This document shows positions 24,990 through 34,202 of a stretch of DNA of 64,000 nt, piece by piece. This DNA is from Weissella thailandensis (GTDB lineage Bacteria > Bacillota > Bacilli > Lactobacillales > Lactobacillaceae). Under the pieces are notes generated by a model. It was not told the origin of the DNA and made no database searches. It worked only from the letters and a program-made list of their open reading frames with translations. The stretch lies in the NCBI RefSeq assembly GCF_005405465.1, contig NZ_BJEC01000009.1, forward strand, positions 1-64,000. The letters run 5' to 3'. Positions within the stretch are counted from its first letter, which is position 1. Every line of letters begins with the position of its first letter. The position numbers and the translations under genes were made by a program.

Positions 24990-27500
24990 TCAGACAGACA
25001 TAAAGTCTGCTGGTGTCAGCCCATCTAACCCAATATTAGGATCAATTTGATGGCTCTCAATCAATTCATTTGTGAGTAGATAATTATCATGTATTGACTT
25101 TGGTATTGTTTTTTTAATCTCATCATCGGCTACTTCACGTTCTTTTTTCACATGCGAAACAGGCTGCTCAGCCACAGTCGTTGCCGCCACCTCTTGTGGT
25201 TCCTTTGGTACTGCCTGTTGATTAGCATACTGCATAATCCGTGCCTGTAAGGTAGTCTGTCGATCGACGCCAGTGGTTAGGACTGCTTGTTGGTAAGCAC
25301 TCTCCTGGCCCAATAAGACTAGCGACTCACTAGCTCTGGTTAAACCAGTGTAAAGCAAGTTTCTTTGTAGCATACGCGAAAAAGCACTCACCAACGGCAT
25401 AATAACCAACTTATATTCCGTTCCTTGTGATTTATGAATGGTCGTCGCATAAGCTAGCGTAAGATGTTGCCAGTTTTCACGGGTATAAATCACTTCACCA
25501 GTATCAAACGATACCGTAATCACATCTTTTTTATCTGTATTCGCTTTATCTTTTGCTAGTAGAATCGTCGAAATATAACCGATATCCCCATTAAAGACAT
25601 TATTTTCTGGGTCATTTGTCGTCTGCATGACCTTATCGCCAACCCGAAAATTGAATGTGATTGCCCCATTTTTTACTGAAATAGTTTTCTTTTTACTCGA
25701 CAGGGGATTAAATATATCTTGCGCAATTTCATTCAGATGATTAACACCAGCCTGTGTGCGATACATCGGTGCTAATATTTGCATATCGGCCACAGAATGG
25801 CCTTTTTTTTGCCAACTCGTAGCAATTTTTTCTACTAGGCTTGGCACCCGTCTTAAATCAGCTGCAAAAAATGATCGATCTAATTTTTGTTCTTTAAAGT
25901 CATCTGGTAAGTGACCGTTTTTAACGTCATTCGCTAAGGAAATAATAGTTGAACCCTTACCTTGGCGATGAATCGTCTCAAGTTCACGATAATTTAGAAT
26001 GCCACTTGCCAATAAATCATAAAAAACGCGTCCTGGACCAACAGATGGTAGTTGATCTTTATCACCAACTAATATGACTTGCATATCAGGCCGTACTGCT
26101 GATAATAATGTTGCAAAGAGCTGTGTATCGACCATCGACATTTCATCAACAACTAATAATTGCCCGGTCAATTCTTCAATATCAACATCATCTAAATTAG
26201 CCTCACGACCGGTTATACCCAGTAAATGATGAATTGTGCTAGCAAGCATCCCCGTTGATTCTTGCAATCGCTTAGCTGCCCGGCCAGTTGGCGCGGCTAA
26301 ATGAATGCCTTGATCGATTTCATCAGACTTCATACCATCTTGTCTGAGTAACTTTTTTAACGTTGCAACAACACCACTAATAATCGTCGTTTTCCCGGTT
26401 CCTGGTCCACCAGTCAGAATAAATAATTGGTTAGTTAAAGCCGCGATTATCGCCTCACGTTGGGTTGTATCATATTTAAAATCATTGGCCGATTCAACTT
26501 CATCCAAATATTTAACAACTTGTTTTCTCGAATAAGTATGCTGTTTTCTTTCAGTTAAATCAACGAGGTGTTTGGCAATTTGATTTTCAGACTCATAAAT
26601 TTCCCTAATATAGAGGTAACTACCATCTGCAACAACAATACCTTCTTTAGTCAATGCTAATAGTGCTTGTTTGATTAAATCATCATCCACCACTACCCGT
26701 TGTGCACGCTCAAGAATTTGCTTTGTGGTAGCTAATAAATCAGGTAATACCATATACGTATCACCGGACTCAAAAGTCTTTAAATTAATAGCAGCGATCA
26801 CACCCGCATTAACTCGCCGTTCATCTAATGCATCAATCCCTTGTTGTAATGCAAATTGATCAATTCTTTTAAACGACACCCCATCAATATCGATAACTAA
26901 TTGATAAGGATTCTTTTTTAAAATAGTTAACGTCTCTTGTTGATATTTTTGGTAAATCGTTGTTGCTAAATTAGAACCAAAGCCAAAATCATTCAATGCA
27001 ATTATCGCCCGTTCCATACCGTCAGACTTCGCTAATTGGTTAATAATGACCTGTTGCGCTTTTTCTGAAATATCAATGTTTGCTAACACTTTTTCATTAT
27101 CTAAAATTAGATCAATCGCATCCGTTCCTAAAGTATCAACAATTTTCGTTGCGGTTGCTTTACCAATACCGGGAAATTTTTCACTAGAAAAGTAGGCGAC
27201 TAATCCTGATATTGAACTAGCTGCTTGTCGATGATAATTTGTTGCCACAAACTGCACACCATAGCGGGGATGTTCTTTCAGCTGTCCTTTAAACTCATAA
27301 CTGGCACCTATTTGAATATCGCCAAAGTTGCCAGTAACTGTCATTTCATCATCATCAAATTCAAAATTTTTTCCCACGATGGTAATCCGCAACACCTTAT
27401 AAAAAGAATTTTGCGCCGAAAAAACGATATTCGCAACTTGACCGATAACCGTTGGCTCGGTCGTTTCATCCGCCAAAAGATCAGTTTGAGTTTCGCTCAT
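24990..27500 (-). CDS. recD2: RecD2-type DNA helicase (RecD/TraA family)
   Basis: A 5'-3' DNA helicase of organisms lacking RecBC, acting in repair and fork maintenance. The 836-residue chain has an N-terminal OB-like domain, tandem helix-hairpin-helix motifs (FPGIGKATATKIV), Walker A TGGPGTGKTTIISG, APTGRAAKRLQE, VDEMSMVD, GDKDQLPSVGPG and YATTIHKSQGTEY plus YTGLTRASESLVLLG at the end. The frame can begin at GTG 27503; ATG 27500 has GGGGAG eight bases upstream and is preferred. It overlaps the upstream TPR gene by 20 bases, so the two are translated together. Confidence 0.94.
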   Translation of the reverse strand: MSETQTDLLADETTEPTVIGQVANIVFSAQNSFYKVLRITIVGKNFEFDDDEMTVTGNFGDIQIGASYEFKGQLKEHPRYGVQFVATNYHRQAASSISGLVAYFSSEKFPGIGKATATKIVDTLGTDAIDLILDNEKVLANIDISEKAQQVIINQLAKSDGMERAIIALNDFGFGSNLATTIYQKYQQETLTILKKNPYQLVIDIDGVSFKRIDQFALQQGIDALDERRVNAGVIAAINLKTFESGDTYMVLPDLLATTKQILERAQRVVVDDDLIKQALLALTKEGIVVADGSYLYIREIYESENQIAKHLVDLTERKQHTYSRKQVVKYLDEVESANDFKYDTTQREAIIAALTNQLFILTGGPGTGKTTIISGVVATLKKLLRQDGMKSDEIDQGIHLAAPTGRAAKRLQESTGMLASTIHHLLGITGREANLDDVDIEELTGQLLVVDEMSMVDTQLFATLLSAVRPDMQVILVGDKDQLPSVGPGRVFYDLLASGILNYRELETIHRQGKGSTIISLANDVKNGHLPDDFKEQKLDRSFFAADLRRVPSLVEKIATSWQKKGHSVADMQILAPMYRTQAGVNHLNEIAQDIFNPLSSKKKTISVKNGAITFNFRVGDKVMQTTNDPENNVFNGDIGYISTILLAKDKANTDKKDVITVSFDTGEVIYTRENWQHLTLAYATTIHKSQGTEYKLVIMPLVSAFSRMLQRNLLYTGLTRASESLVLLGQESAYQQAVLTTGVDRQTTLQARIMQYANQQAVPKEPQEVAATTVAEQPVSHVKKEREVADDEIKKTIPKSIHDNYLLTNELIESHQIDPNIGLDGLTPADFMSV

Positions 27501-28149
27501 CACTTGTGCTCCCCAACATTACCTTGATTAAATCATCTAAACGACCAGCATCTGCTTGATATTGTTTTGGATTTATATTTTGAGCAGCCTGTAACCATTG
27601 ATTATCCTGCTCATTCAAAGCTTCAGCCACGACACCTCGCCCAAAATTTGCTGAATAATTGGCATGATTTATTGCGAGTGCTGCATCAAAAGCTTCTCGT
27701 GCTGCTTTACTATCACCTAAACTCAACCAAATGTTGCCCAACAAAACCTGTGCACTTAAATCTTGGTTATCTTGTTGAACAGCTGTTAGCGCGAAAGCAA
27801 GTGCCTGTTTAAATTTGTTTTGTGCGTAAAAACTTTGTGCCTGCATCATGATGGCATCATACTTTAATTTTTCATCTGTAATCTTATTGAAAAAGCTGGT
27901 TGCACGCGTGTAATCAGCCGCTGTGTAATAAACATTACCAGTTGCATAAAACAGCTCTTGTTGCGCATCTGCATTGTCTTTAAAGATAGACAAACTTTTT
28001 AACGCTAAATCTTCCGCTTTAACCAAGCTGTTAGTGACTGTTAAAACATTTACTAAATCAACATAAGCTTGCCAATGATCAGGATGCTCAGTGATATCCT
28101 TAACCAACTGTTTGATATCTTTTTGAACTTCATCATCTATTTTAGCCAT
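27481..28149 (-). CDS. Tetratricopeptide-repeat protein
   Basis: A 222-residue soluble protein made mostly of helical TPR-like repeats: AYVDLVNVLTVTNSLVKAED, YYTAADYTRATSFFNKI, YAQNKFKQALAFALTAV and LLGNIWLSLGDSKAAREAF, each with the small-residue pattern of TPR helices. No signal peptide or enzyme motif is visible. It lies between a phosphoglycerate-mutase-family gene and recD2 (20-base overlap), an arrangement seen in Firmicutes (YrrB-type). It is probably a protein-protein adaptor; the partner is unknown. Confidence 0.82.
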   Translation of the reverse strand: MAKIDDEVQKDIKQLVKDITEHPDHWQAYVDLVNVLTVTNSLVKAEDLALKSLSIFKDNADAQQELFYATGNVYYTAADYTRATSFFNKITDEKLKYDAIMMQAQSFYAQNKFKQALAFALTAVQQDNQDLSAQVLLGNIWLSLGDSKAAREAFDAALAINHANYSANFGRGVVAEALNEQDNQWLQAAQNINPKQYQADAGRLDDLIKVMLGSTSDERNSN

Positions 28150-28164
28150 TTTCCCCTACCTAAT

Positions 28165-28827
28165 CTAAATTGTATTTGATACATTAGCGGATACATTCAA
28201 ATAACTTGTGTCATTTCGAATTAATTCCTTAAACTTAACACCATCATTCGTCTCTAGTACTGAGGTACTCGTATTTCCTAATCCACCGCGGTCACGTAAG
28301 TTCGCTAATGGAATGTCTAATAAGCCCCCCATTCCTGCCGTAAGGGCTGCGCCATGACTAAAGAATATTAAGTTTACATCAGGACCACCATATGCCTGAA
28401 CAGCATAATAAACTGCCTTTCTAAAGCGTTCTTGAACATCCTCAAATGTTTCTGATCCTGGTACCTGACTAGCATCAAATTTTTCTGGGTGATGCCGTGA
28501 TGCCTCATACATAGCTAGCCAATCCTGTTTAACTTCTTGAAACGTCAAACCTTCCCAAATGCCAAATGAAAACTCCTTTAACCCATCCAAAACGGTTAAT
28601 TCTGGTTGGTCGTCCATATAAGCAATTGTTTGTTCGGCTGTATCCATCGCCCGTTTAATCGGGCTCGTAAAAGCATGGGCAAAACTAATATCACTGAGAA
28701 AGTCACCCAATTCAGCAATTTGAGCCACTGACTCAGGTAATAATGGTGAATCGCCGCCGGAACCTTGAAAACGCCCTTCAGCATTCCACACAGTCTTTCC
28801 GTGGCGGATAAAATATAATTTCGTCAT
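28165..28827 (-). CDS. Histidine phosphatase (phosphoglycerate mutase) family protein
   Basis: A 220-residue histidine phosphatase. The RHG motif YFIRHGKTVWN carries the phosphorylated His; FTSPIKRAMDTAEQ, GLKEFSFGIWEG and LIFFSHGAALTAG supply the rest of the phosphate pocket. The family includes cofactor-dependent mutases and general sugar-phosphatases; the length and divergent C-terminus suggest a phosphatase rather than the glycolytic enzyme, but the substrate is unknown. A TTG at 28842 lies within the ribosome binding site, so ATG 28827 (nine bases after GGAG) is used. It is the first gene of the pgm-TPR-recD2 transcript. Confidence 0.85.
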   Translation of the reverse strand: MTKLYFIRHGKTVWNAEGRFQGSGGDSPLLPESVAQIAELGDFLSDISFAHAFTSPIKRAMDTAEQTIAYMDDQPELTVLDGLKEFSFGIWEGLTFQEVKQDWLAMYEASRHHPEKFDASQVPGSETFEDVQERFRKAVYYAVQAYGGPDVNLIFFSHGAALTAGMGGLLDIPLANLRDRGGLGNTSTSVLETNDGVKFKELIRNDTSYLNVSANVSNTI

Positions 28828-28865
28828 GCAGTGATTCTCCAATCCATTTTAAGTAGTTACTATCC

Positions 28866-28894
28866 ATTATAATCAAAAAAAGAGGTTGGGACAA
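28866..28894 (-). promoter_or_regulatory. Promoter of the pgm-TPR-recD2 operon inside the ileS terminator
   Basis: Minus strand -35 TTGTCC (28889-28894), 17-base spacer, -10 TATAAT (28866-28871). The -35 is part of the 3' arm of the ileS terminator hairpin, so the two signals overlap. Confidence 0.6.
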
Positions 28895-28913
28895 AACAAA
28901 TGTCCCAACCTCC
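28875..28913 (-). terminator. ileS terminator
   Basis: GAGGTTGGGACA/TGTCCCAACCTC form a perfect 12-bp stem with a 7-base loop, followed on the minus strand by seven T. Nearly the same stem recurs at 52545-52577. Confidence 0.92.
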
Positions 28914-28939
28914 ATATGCTTAAAACGCATTAATGATAC

Positions 28940-31732
28940 TTATTCTAAACCTTCTGTTAATGCTTCTGGGAAGTATTCACGGACGATTTCTGCCTCATGT
29001 GCTGATAACATTGGGAAATCTTTATCTGTTCCCAAGTCAGTATGGTACATTCTATCTCGTGGTGAAACCTCACCAACGGCATGCGCTACTTGAATCTTAT
29101 AACCGTCGTATTCAATAACATCTGCAGGCGCATCTGCCGCATTAGCGAGATGCAACTGAGATACGAGCAATAATACTCGGATATCTTGATTCAATGATGT
29201 CACTACTTGTTCCTGTTCAGGGGTCAAGTACAACGTTAAGGCAGCCTCAGCTGGCTTACCAATCAACTTAGCGTTACGAGCCTCTTCCAAAGCTTTATTC
29301 GTGGCATTACGTAATGTCTTAAACGAAGTCCAATTTTCGAATAAGGCTTTGGTATCACCCAAATCTTCTGTCTCTGGCATATCAGTTAAGTAAGCAAAGT
29401 CCTCTGTCTCATATGGCAAATACTCAAAGATTTCTTCCGCTGTATGTGGCAAAATTGGCAACATTAACTTGTCCAAGCCAACGACAATCTTGTACAAAAC
29501 GGTTTGTAGCGAACGACGCAAATGTCCATCTGGTGCTTCAACATACAAAATGTCTTTAGCAAAATCCAAATAAAAGGCTGACAAATCAACGTTAATAAAG
29601 TTAACTAATAATTTATGCACTGCTTGGAAATCATAGGTATCATAAGCTGCTTTTAGCTCCCCCACCAACTGGTTAAAGCGTGCATAGAAGTATTGATCAA
29701 CTGGTGTTAAGTCGTCATATGCAATCGCATCTTCATTAGGATTAAAATCAGTTGTATTAGCTAACAAGAAACGCATCGTATTACGAATCTTACGGTAGGT
29801 TTCTGAGGTCTGTGACAAGATGTCCATTGATACACGTACGTCAGCAGACGTATCCACTGTTGATACCCATAGACGAATGATTTCAGCACCCATCTTCTTG
29901 ATAACTTCATTTGGATCAATGATATTACCAATTGATTTTGACATCTTTTCACCATTACCGTCTAAGGTGAATCCTTGTGAAACAACTTCCTTATAGGGTG
30001 CCTTACCAGTGACCGCTACTGATGTAATCAATGAAGAGTTAAACCAACCACGGTATTGATCAGAACCTTCCAAAACCATTGTTTCTGGGAATTCTAGCTC
30101 TGGTCGAGTTGCCATAACTCCTTGATGTGAACTACCAGAATCAAACCAAACATCCATGATATCTGTTTCCTTGGTAAATTCTCCATTAGGTGAATGTTCA
30201 TTCGTATAACCTTCAGGCAATAAATCTTTGGCCTCACGCTCAAACCATACTGTTGAACCATGTTCAGCCACTAAATCAGCAACATGATCGATGACATCAA
30301 CATCAATAATGGCCGTACCATCTTCGGCATAGAAAATTGGTAGTGGTACACCCCAGACACGTTGACGAGAAATAACCCAATCGCCACGATCGCGAATCAT
30401 GTTGTACAGACGCTTCTTACCCCATGCAGGCTTGAAAGTCACTTCATCTAATGCGTCCAAAATCTCTTGACGGAAACCATCAATTGATGCAAACCATTGT
30501 GGGACAGCTCGGAAAATAATAGGTTTCTTCGTACGCCAATCAAATGGGTAGCTGTGTGTAATAGGCTCAGACTGCACGAGGGCATCAACATCTCTTAACT
30601 TCTGCAATGATACCTCATTAGCATCTTCATAGAATACACCATCGAAATCTTCACCAGCTTCGGCCGTTAAGTATCCACGATCATCAACATTCATAATTGG
30701 TTTGATATCGTAACGCTTACCAGTCATAAAGTCATCTTCACCAAAGCCAGGAGCGGTATGAACCAAACCTGTTCCAGTGTCGTCGGTTACATAATCAGCC
30801 AAAACAACCAAAATATCACGATCGATATAAGGATGCTTTGTCACTATGTATTCAAGATCTTTACCTTCAAAAGTTGCCAAAATTTCTGGCTCTTCCCAGC
30901 CAAACTTCTCTGACAATGTTGTTAGTAATGATTCAGCAACTAGATACTTCTTGTCTACATTCTTTGGTTGCACTTGAACATATTTAAAATCAGGATGAAC
31001 AGCCAACGCCTGTGAAGCAGGTACTGTCCATGGTGTCGTTGTCCAAGCAACTAGATAGGTATCTTCACCTAGTAGTCCTTTACCATCTTTGACTTGTTCA
31101 GAAATAAATGCTGACTCTGACGTTACATCATGATATTCAATTTCAGCCATGGCCAAAGCTGATTCTGATGACCATGACCAAAAGACTGGTTTCTTACCAC
31201 GGAAAATCAAATCGCGCTTTGCCATACTACCAAACACACGAAGCTGTGCAGCTTCAAAAGAAGGTTGCAAAGTTAAATATGGGTTATCCCAATCACCAGA
31301 TACTCCCAAACGCTTGAAATCAGCCATTTGTTTCTTAACTTGCTTATGAGCAAACTCATCAGCCATCTTACGCCAAATAACTGGGCCAACCTTCTTACGA
31401 TCTTTACCAGCCTTTGTTAATTGTTGCTCAATGGGTAACCCATGAGTATCCCATCCTGGAACATATGGTGCATAATAGCCATTCATAGACTTATAACGTA
31501 CAATGATATCCTTTGAAATCTTATTCATTGCATGACCAATATGAATATTACCATTGGCGTATGGTGGTCCATCATGTAGCATAAATGATGGCTTACCTGA
31601 ATTTAATTTTTGACGACGTTCATAGACTTTATTTTCAAACCAAATATTTTCGCGTTGTAACTCTGTTTGTGGTAAATTACCACGCATTGGAAACTTGGTT
31701 TTACCAAGATTTAATGTTTTCTTGATTTTCAT
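28940..31732 (-). CDS. ileS: Isoleucyl-tRNA synthetase
   Basis: A class I synthetase that charges tRNA-Ile. HIGH motif [10 protein letters not shown] at 62-71, [10 protein letters not shown], the editing-domain region [16 protein letters not shown] and [15 protein letters not shown], and the KMSKS loop [10 protein letters not shown] (about 600). At 930 residues it is full length. The C-terminal zinc finger of the Bacillus type (two CxxC pairs) seems to have lost its cysteines: the aligned stretch reads [10 protein letters not shown] and [10 protein letters not shown]. Expression is controlled by a T-box leader. It ends the dcw cluster after divIVA. Confidence 0.97.
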   Translation of the reverse strand: MKIKKTLNLGKTKFPMRGNLPQTELQRENIWFENKVYERRQKLNSGKPSFMLHDGPPYANGNIHIGHAMNKISKDIIVRYKSMNGYYAPYVPGWDTHGLPIEQQLTKAGKDRKKVGPVIWRKMADEFAHKQVKKQMADFKRLGVSGDWDNPYLTLQPSFEAAQLRVFGSMAKRDLIFRGKKPVFWSWSSESALAMAEIEYHDVTSESAFISEQVKDGKGLLGEDTYLVAWTTTPWTVPASQALAVHPDFKYVQVQPKNVDKKYLVAESLLTTLSEKFGWEEPEILATFEGKDLEYIVTKHPYIDRDILVVLADYVTDDTGTGLVHTAPGFGEDDFMTGKRYDIKPIMNVDDRGYLTAEAGEDFDGVFYEDANEVSLQKLRDVDALVQSEPITHSYPFDWRTKKPIIFRAVPQWFASIDGFRQEILDALDEVTFKPAWGKKRLYNMIRDRGDWVISRQRVWGVPLPIFYAEDGTAIIDVDVIDHVADLVAEHGSTVWFEREAKDLLPEGYTNEHSPNGEFTKETDIMDVWFDSGSSHQGVMATRPELEFPETMVLEGSDQYRGWFNSSLITSVAVTGKAPYKEVVSQGFTLDGNGEKMSKSIGNIIDPNEVIKKMGAEIIRLWVSTVDTSADVRVSMDILSQTSETYRKIRNTMRFLLANTTDFNPNEDAIAYDDLTPVDQYFYARFNQLVGELKAAYDTYDFQAVHKLLVNFINVDLSAFYLDFAKDILYVEAPDGHLRRSLQTVLYKIVVGLDKLMLPILPHTAEEIFEYLPYETEDFAYLTDMPETEDLGDTKALFENWTSFKTLRNATNKALEEARNAKLIGKPAEAALTLYLTPEQEQVVTSLNQDIRVLLLVSQLHLANAADAPADVIEYDGYKIQVAHAVGEVSPRDRMYHTDLGTDKDFPMLSAHEAEIVREYFPEALTEGLE

Positions 31733-31734
31733 AA

Positions 31735-31996
31735 GTTTTTCCTTTCCTCAACCCATTGTTGATTACCAATCAATAAGTTGGTAACAAAAAACCCGCATCA
31801 GTCATTTTTGACTAATGCGGGACGTTTTTAACCGTGGTACCACCCGAATTCACAATTTAACCTAATAAATTGCCTCTTCAAAATGTATGTGTACTGTTTT
31901 TCTGCTGATAGGTATACTTCGTTACTATCTTAGGCTCACACCATCTCCTAAGTCGCTGGTTAGAATAAACTATACTTTTTGGTCAGAAACTTTATG
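31735..31996 (-). promoter_or_regulatory. T-box riboswitch upstream of ileS
   Basis: Minus strand shows Stem I with the distal element AGGAGATGGTGTGAGCCT, the T-box sequence GGGTGGTACCACGG (31832-31845) and a terminator CCCGCAT-C-AGTCA/TGACT-A-ATGCGGG (31792-31821) followed by TTTTTT. TGGT can pair with the A73 of tRNA-Ile. The base after GAA plus one nucleotide, where the specifier normally sits, reads TAT (31914-31916), overlapping ATA at 31913-31915; the expected ATC appears only four bases further on (31907-31909). Confidence 0.9.
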
Positions 31997-32002
31997 CTAT
32001 CT

Positions 32003-32031
32003 ATAATAACTAATTAGTTATCCTTATTCAA
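32003..32031 (-). promoter_or_regulatory. ileS T-box promoter
   Basis: Minus strand -35 TTGAAT (32026-32031), 17-base spacer, -10 TATTAT (32003-32008). The -35 overlaps the end of divIVA. Confidence 0.65.
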
Positions 32032-32655
32032 GAAATTTTCTGAATCTTCACTTGATTCTGGGAAAATAACAACTGTATCGGCATCATCTTCCGAAACAGC
32101 TTCAGAAGCAGGCTCAGGCTCAGAACCAGCTACTGCTGATGGCTCTTGATATGAAGCAGGTTGTTGGAATGCGGCCCATTCATCAGTTTGCACCATATCC
32201 AATTGCGCTTGTAGCATACCTTCAATTTTTGCCTTGAAAGCACCCATTTCCTTATCCAAGCCTTCTTTTTCAGCAACTAGTGCTTCATTTTTGTTTTGTG
32301 AATCAGTCAATAGCGCATTTGCCTTTGCATTTGCCTCCATCACAATCTTTTGTGCTTCAGTTTGTGCTTGTTGCAATGTTGCTTCGGCTTCAGCCTCAGT
32401 TTGCTTCTTCAAACGGTCAGCAGCCTCTTGGGCAATTAAGATAGATGAATTTACTGATTGTTTCATCTCCTCAACTTGCTTAGCATTTGCATCAGCTTCT
32501 GCCAATTGCGTCTTCAATGTTTGATTTTCTTGCATCAAAGCATCATAATCTGTCACAATTTGATCCAAAAAGTCAGAAACCTCTGCTTTGTCATACCATT
32601 TGCTGCGACTTGTCGTGAATTCTTTTGCATGTATTTCTTGTGGGGTCAATGCCAT
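32014..32655 (-). CDS. divIVA: Cell-division protein DivIVA
   Basis: DivIVA binds curved membrane at poles and septa through its N-terminal hairpin and recruits division and growth proteins. The lipid-binding start MALTPQEIHAKEFTTSRS and KAEVSDFLDQIVTDYD are characteristic; residues 40-155 are a long coiled coil rich in Ala, Glu and Gln. The acidic, Ser-rich C-terminus (GSEPEPASEAVSEDDAD) is low complexity. 213 residues is in the family range. GGAG precedes the ATG by seven bases. It closes the dcw cluster after ylmH. Confidence 0.92.
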   Translation of the reverse strand: MALTPQEIHAKEFTTSRSKWYDKAEVSDFLDQIVTDYDALMQENQTLKTQLAEADANAKQVEEMKQSVNSSILIAQEAADRLKKQTEAEAEATLQQAQTEAQKIVMEANAKANALLTDSQNKNEALVAEKEGLDKEMGAFKAKIEGMLQAQLDMVQTDEWAAFQQPASYQEPSAVAGSEPEPASEAVSEDDADTVVIFPESSEDSENFLNKDN

Positions 32656-32669
32656 GAGATTTCTCCAAT

Positions 32670-33455
32670 CTATTTTTTAATAACGGCCATTGTTATTCGC
32701 CATTTATTTTTTTTAGTTAAACCATTAAGTTCGTCAATTTTCAAACGACCATACTGTCGTACCGAAACCAAATCGTTAACAGCTAGGACATAATCAGGCT
32801 TATTAATATCAGTCCAATTAACTCGTACTAAATCATGTTCAATCATCTGCTTCGCATGGTTCCTAGAAATATTATACCCATTTGCGACGATACTATCTAG
32901 TCGTAAAGAACTCACCGTTGTATTAATGATTGTCCATTCATTATCAACCACAGTAATGTGGTCACCCGTCACTTCTTTAAAGCGGACTTTCGCCTTACCA
33001 ATGTGATCTAGCTGTTGTAAAATAAATGTCCCTATCGCCTTAGTGGCGACAAAATACCACGTTTCATTCTCACCCTTAATAATATCACCAATACTTTGCC
33101 GTGCAATACCATTATGCATGAAAGTACCTAAAATTGTACTATGATGTAACGTTGTAAATTTTTCAGGATACTTAATTTGAATAACCTTTAAATCAAAGTC
33201 GTCTAATACTGGCACATAATAGTTTGGTGCAATCAATAATCGTTGATTTTCGGCATTCGGATATCCGCCATATTGAAATACTTTTAAATCATCCTGCTGA
33301 TTGACCAAAGTTGTTAGAATATAAATTTCTCTTGGGTTCAAAAAATTCGTCAAGACTGGACTATATTCATCCAATACCTGACGAACCAAGCCTTCCGCTG
33401 AATTAAGAAACGTGGCTTCATTAGGGCGGAAATGTTGTGCTACATTATCAACCAT
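32670..33455 (-). CDS. ylmH: YlmH-type S4-domain RNA-binding protein
   Basis: A 261-residue protein with a C-terminal S4 domain (about 180-240: LRLDSIVANGYNISRNHAKQ, then VLAVNDLVSVRQYGRLKI). The N-terminal two-thirds is the YlmH-specific region (NPREIYILTTLVNQ, HHSTILGTFMHNGIARQSIGDI). In Bacillus and streptococci YlmH binds obstructed 50S subunits and helps C-terminal tailing in ribosome quality control. It lies between yggT and divIVA, the conserved site in the dcw cluster. Confidence 0.9.
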   Translation of the reverse strand: MVDNVAQHFRPNEATFLNSAEGLVRQVLDEYSPVLTNFLNPREIYILTTLVNQQDDLKVFQYGGYPNAENQRLLIAPNYYVPVLDDFDLKVIQIKYPEKFTTLHHSTILGTFMHNGIARQSIGDIIKGENETWYFVATKAIGTFILQQLDHIGKAKVRFKEVTGDHITVVDNEWTIINTTVSSLRLDSIVANGYNISRNHAKQMIEHDLVRVNWTDINKPDYVLAVNDLVSVRQYGRLKIDELNGLTKKNKWRITMAVIKK

Positions 33456-33463
33456 AATCTTCT

Positions 33464-33727
33464 CTATATCATTGTTCGAGCAATTGCTTGCAATCCCATT
33501 TCAGCTGCTTGCAATAGAATCAACCCAACTAAAGGCGTTAAATCGATAATACCAATAGTTGGTATAAATCGTCGCAATGGGTTCAAAATCAAACCTGATA
33601 TTCGACCAAGTAATTGACCAAATGATGAATGTTGTGCCCCGGGTAACCAAGACATCAACACCCAAATAACGATGACAAATTCTAATGCTCGGAGTAGCAA
33701 ATTTAATAATCCAAGGATTGTTAACAT
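33464..33727 (-). CDS. YggT/YlmG family membrane protein
   Basis: 87 residues, two hydrophobic segments (LTILGLLNLLLRALEFVIVIWVLMSW split, and LTPLVGLILLQAAEMGLQ) joined by the conserved loop RISGLILNPLRRFIPTIG. The family is widespread beside sepF and ylmH; plastid homologues affect nucleoid and thylakoid partition, but bacterial function is unsettled. AGGTGG lies four bases before the ATG. It is 11 bases downstream of sepF. Confidence 0.88.
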   Translation of the reverse strand: MLTILGLLNLLLRALEFVIVIWVLMSWLPGAQHSSFGQLLGRISGLILNPLRRFIPTIGIIDLTPLVGLILLQAAEMGLQAIARTMI

Positions 33728-33738
33728 ATTACCACCTA

Positions 33739-34191
33739 TTAATTAAATTGTTGTCCGAGATTCTGGGAAATTGTTCCTGAAATCTCGAAGTTATGCGGGG
33801 TTGCTAAAAATATGCGTTCACCAACTCGCTCAATCGTACCGTCAACTGCAAATGCCGTGCCACCAAGGTAATCTAAAATACGCTTACCAGTGTTTTCATC
33901 GATTGATCCTAAATTAACGATAACCGCTTCACCGCCAAGTAACTGGGTAGCAATCGTTTGGGCATCTGCATATGTACGTGGCTCGTACAAAGCTATCTTA
34001 GCTGGATCATCTCTTGATCCATCCATTTTGAGAACATTTGCACGTCGCTCATTTGTTGGACGAGTGGCATTGTTATTTGATTCTGTGAAGTTTGTTGATT
34101 TTTGGTCTTCCTGACTATTTTCTGAATCATCGTCTTCATAATAATAGTTATCATCAACACCAAAAATATAATCTTTAAACTTAAATGCCAT
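33739..34191 (-). CDS. sepF: Cell-division protein SepF
   Basis: SepF bundles FtsZ polymers and ties the Z ring to the membrane. The 150-residue chain has an N-terminal amphipathic start (MAFKFKDYIFGVDDNYYYED), an acidic linker to about residue 55, and a C-terminal domain with KIALYEPRTYADAQTIA, VIVNLGSIDENTGKRILDYL and IERVGERIFLATPHNFEI, all typical. AGGAG precedes the ATG. It lies directly after ftsZ. Confidence 0.93.
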   Translation of the reverse strand: MAFKFKDYIFGVDDNYYYEDDDSENSQEDQKSTNFTESNNNATRPTNERRANVLKMDGSRDDPAKIALYEPRTYADAQTIATQLLGGEAVIVNLGSIDENTGKRILDYLGGTAFAVDGTIERVGERIFLATPHNFEISGTISQNLGQQFN

Positions 34192-34202
34192 GACCAGTCT
34201 CC

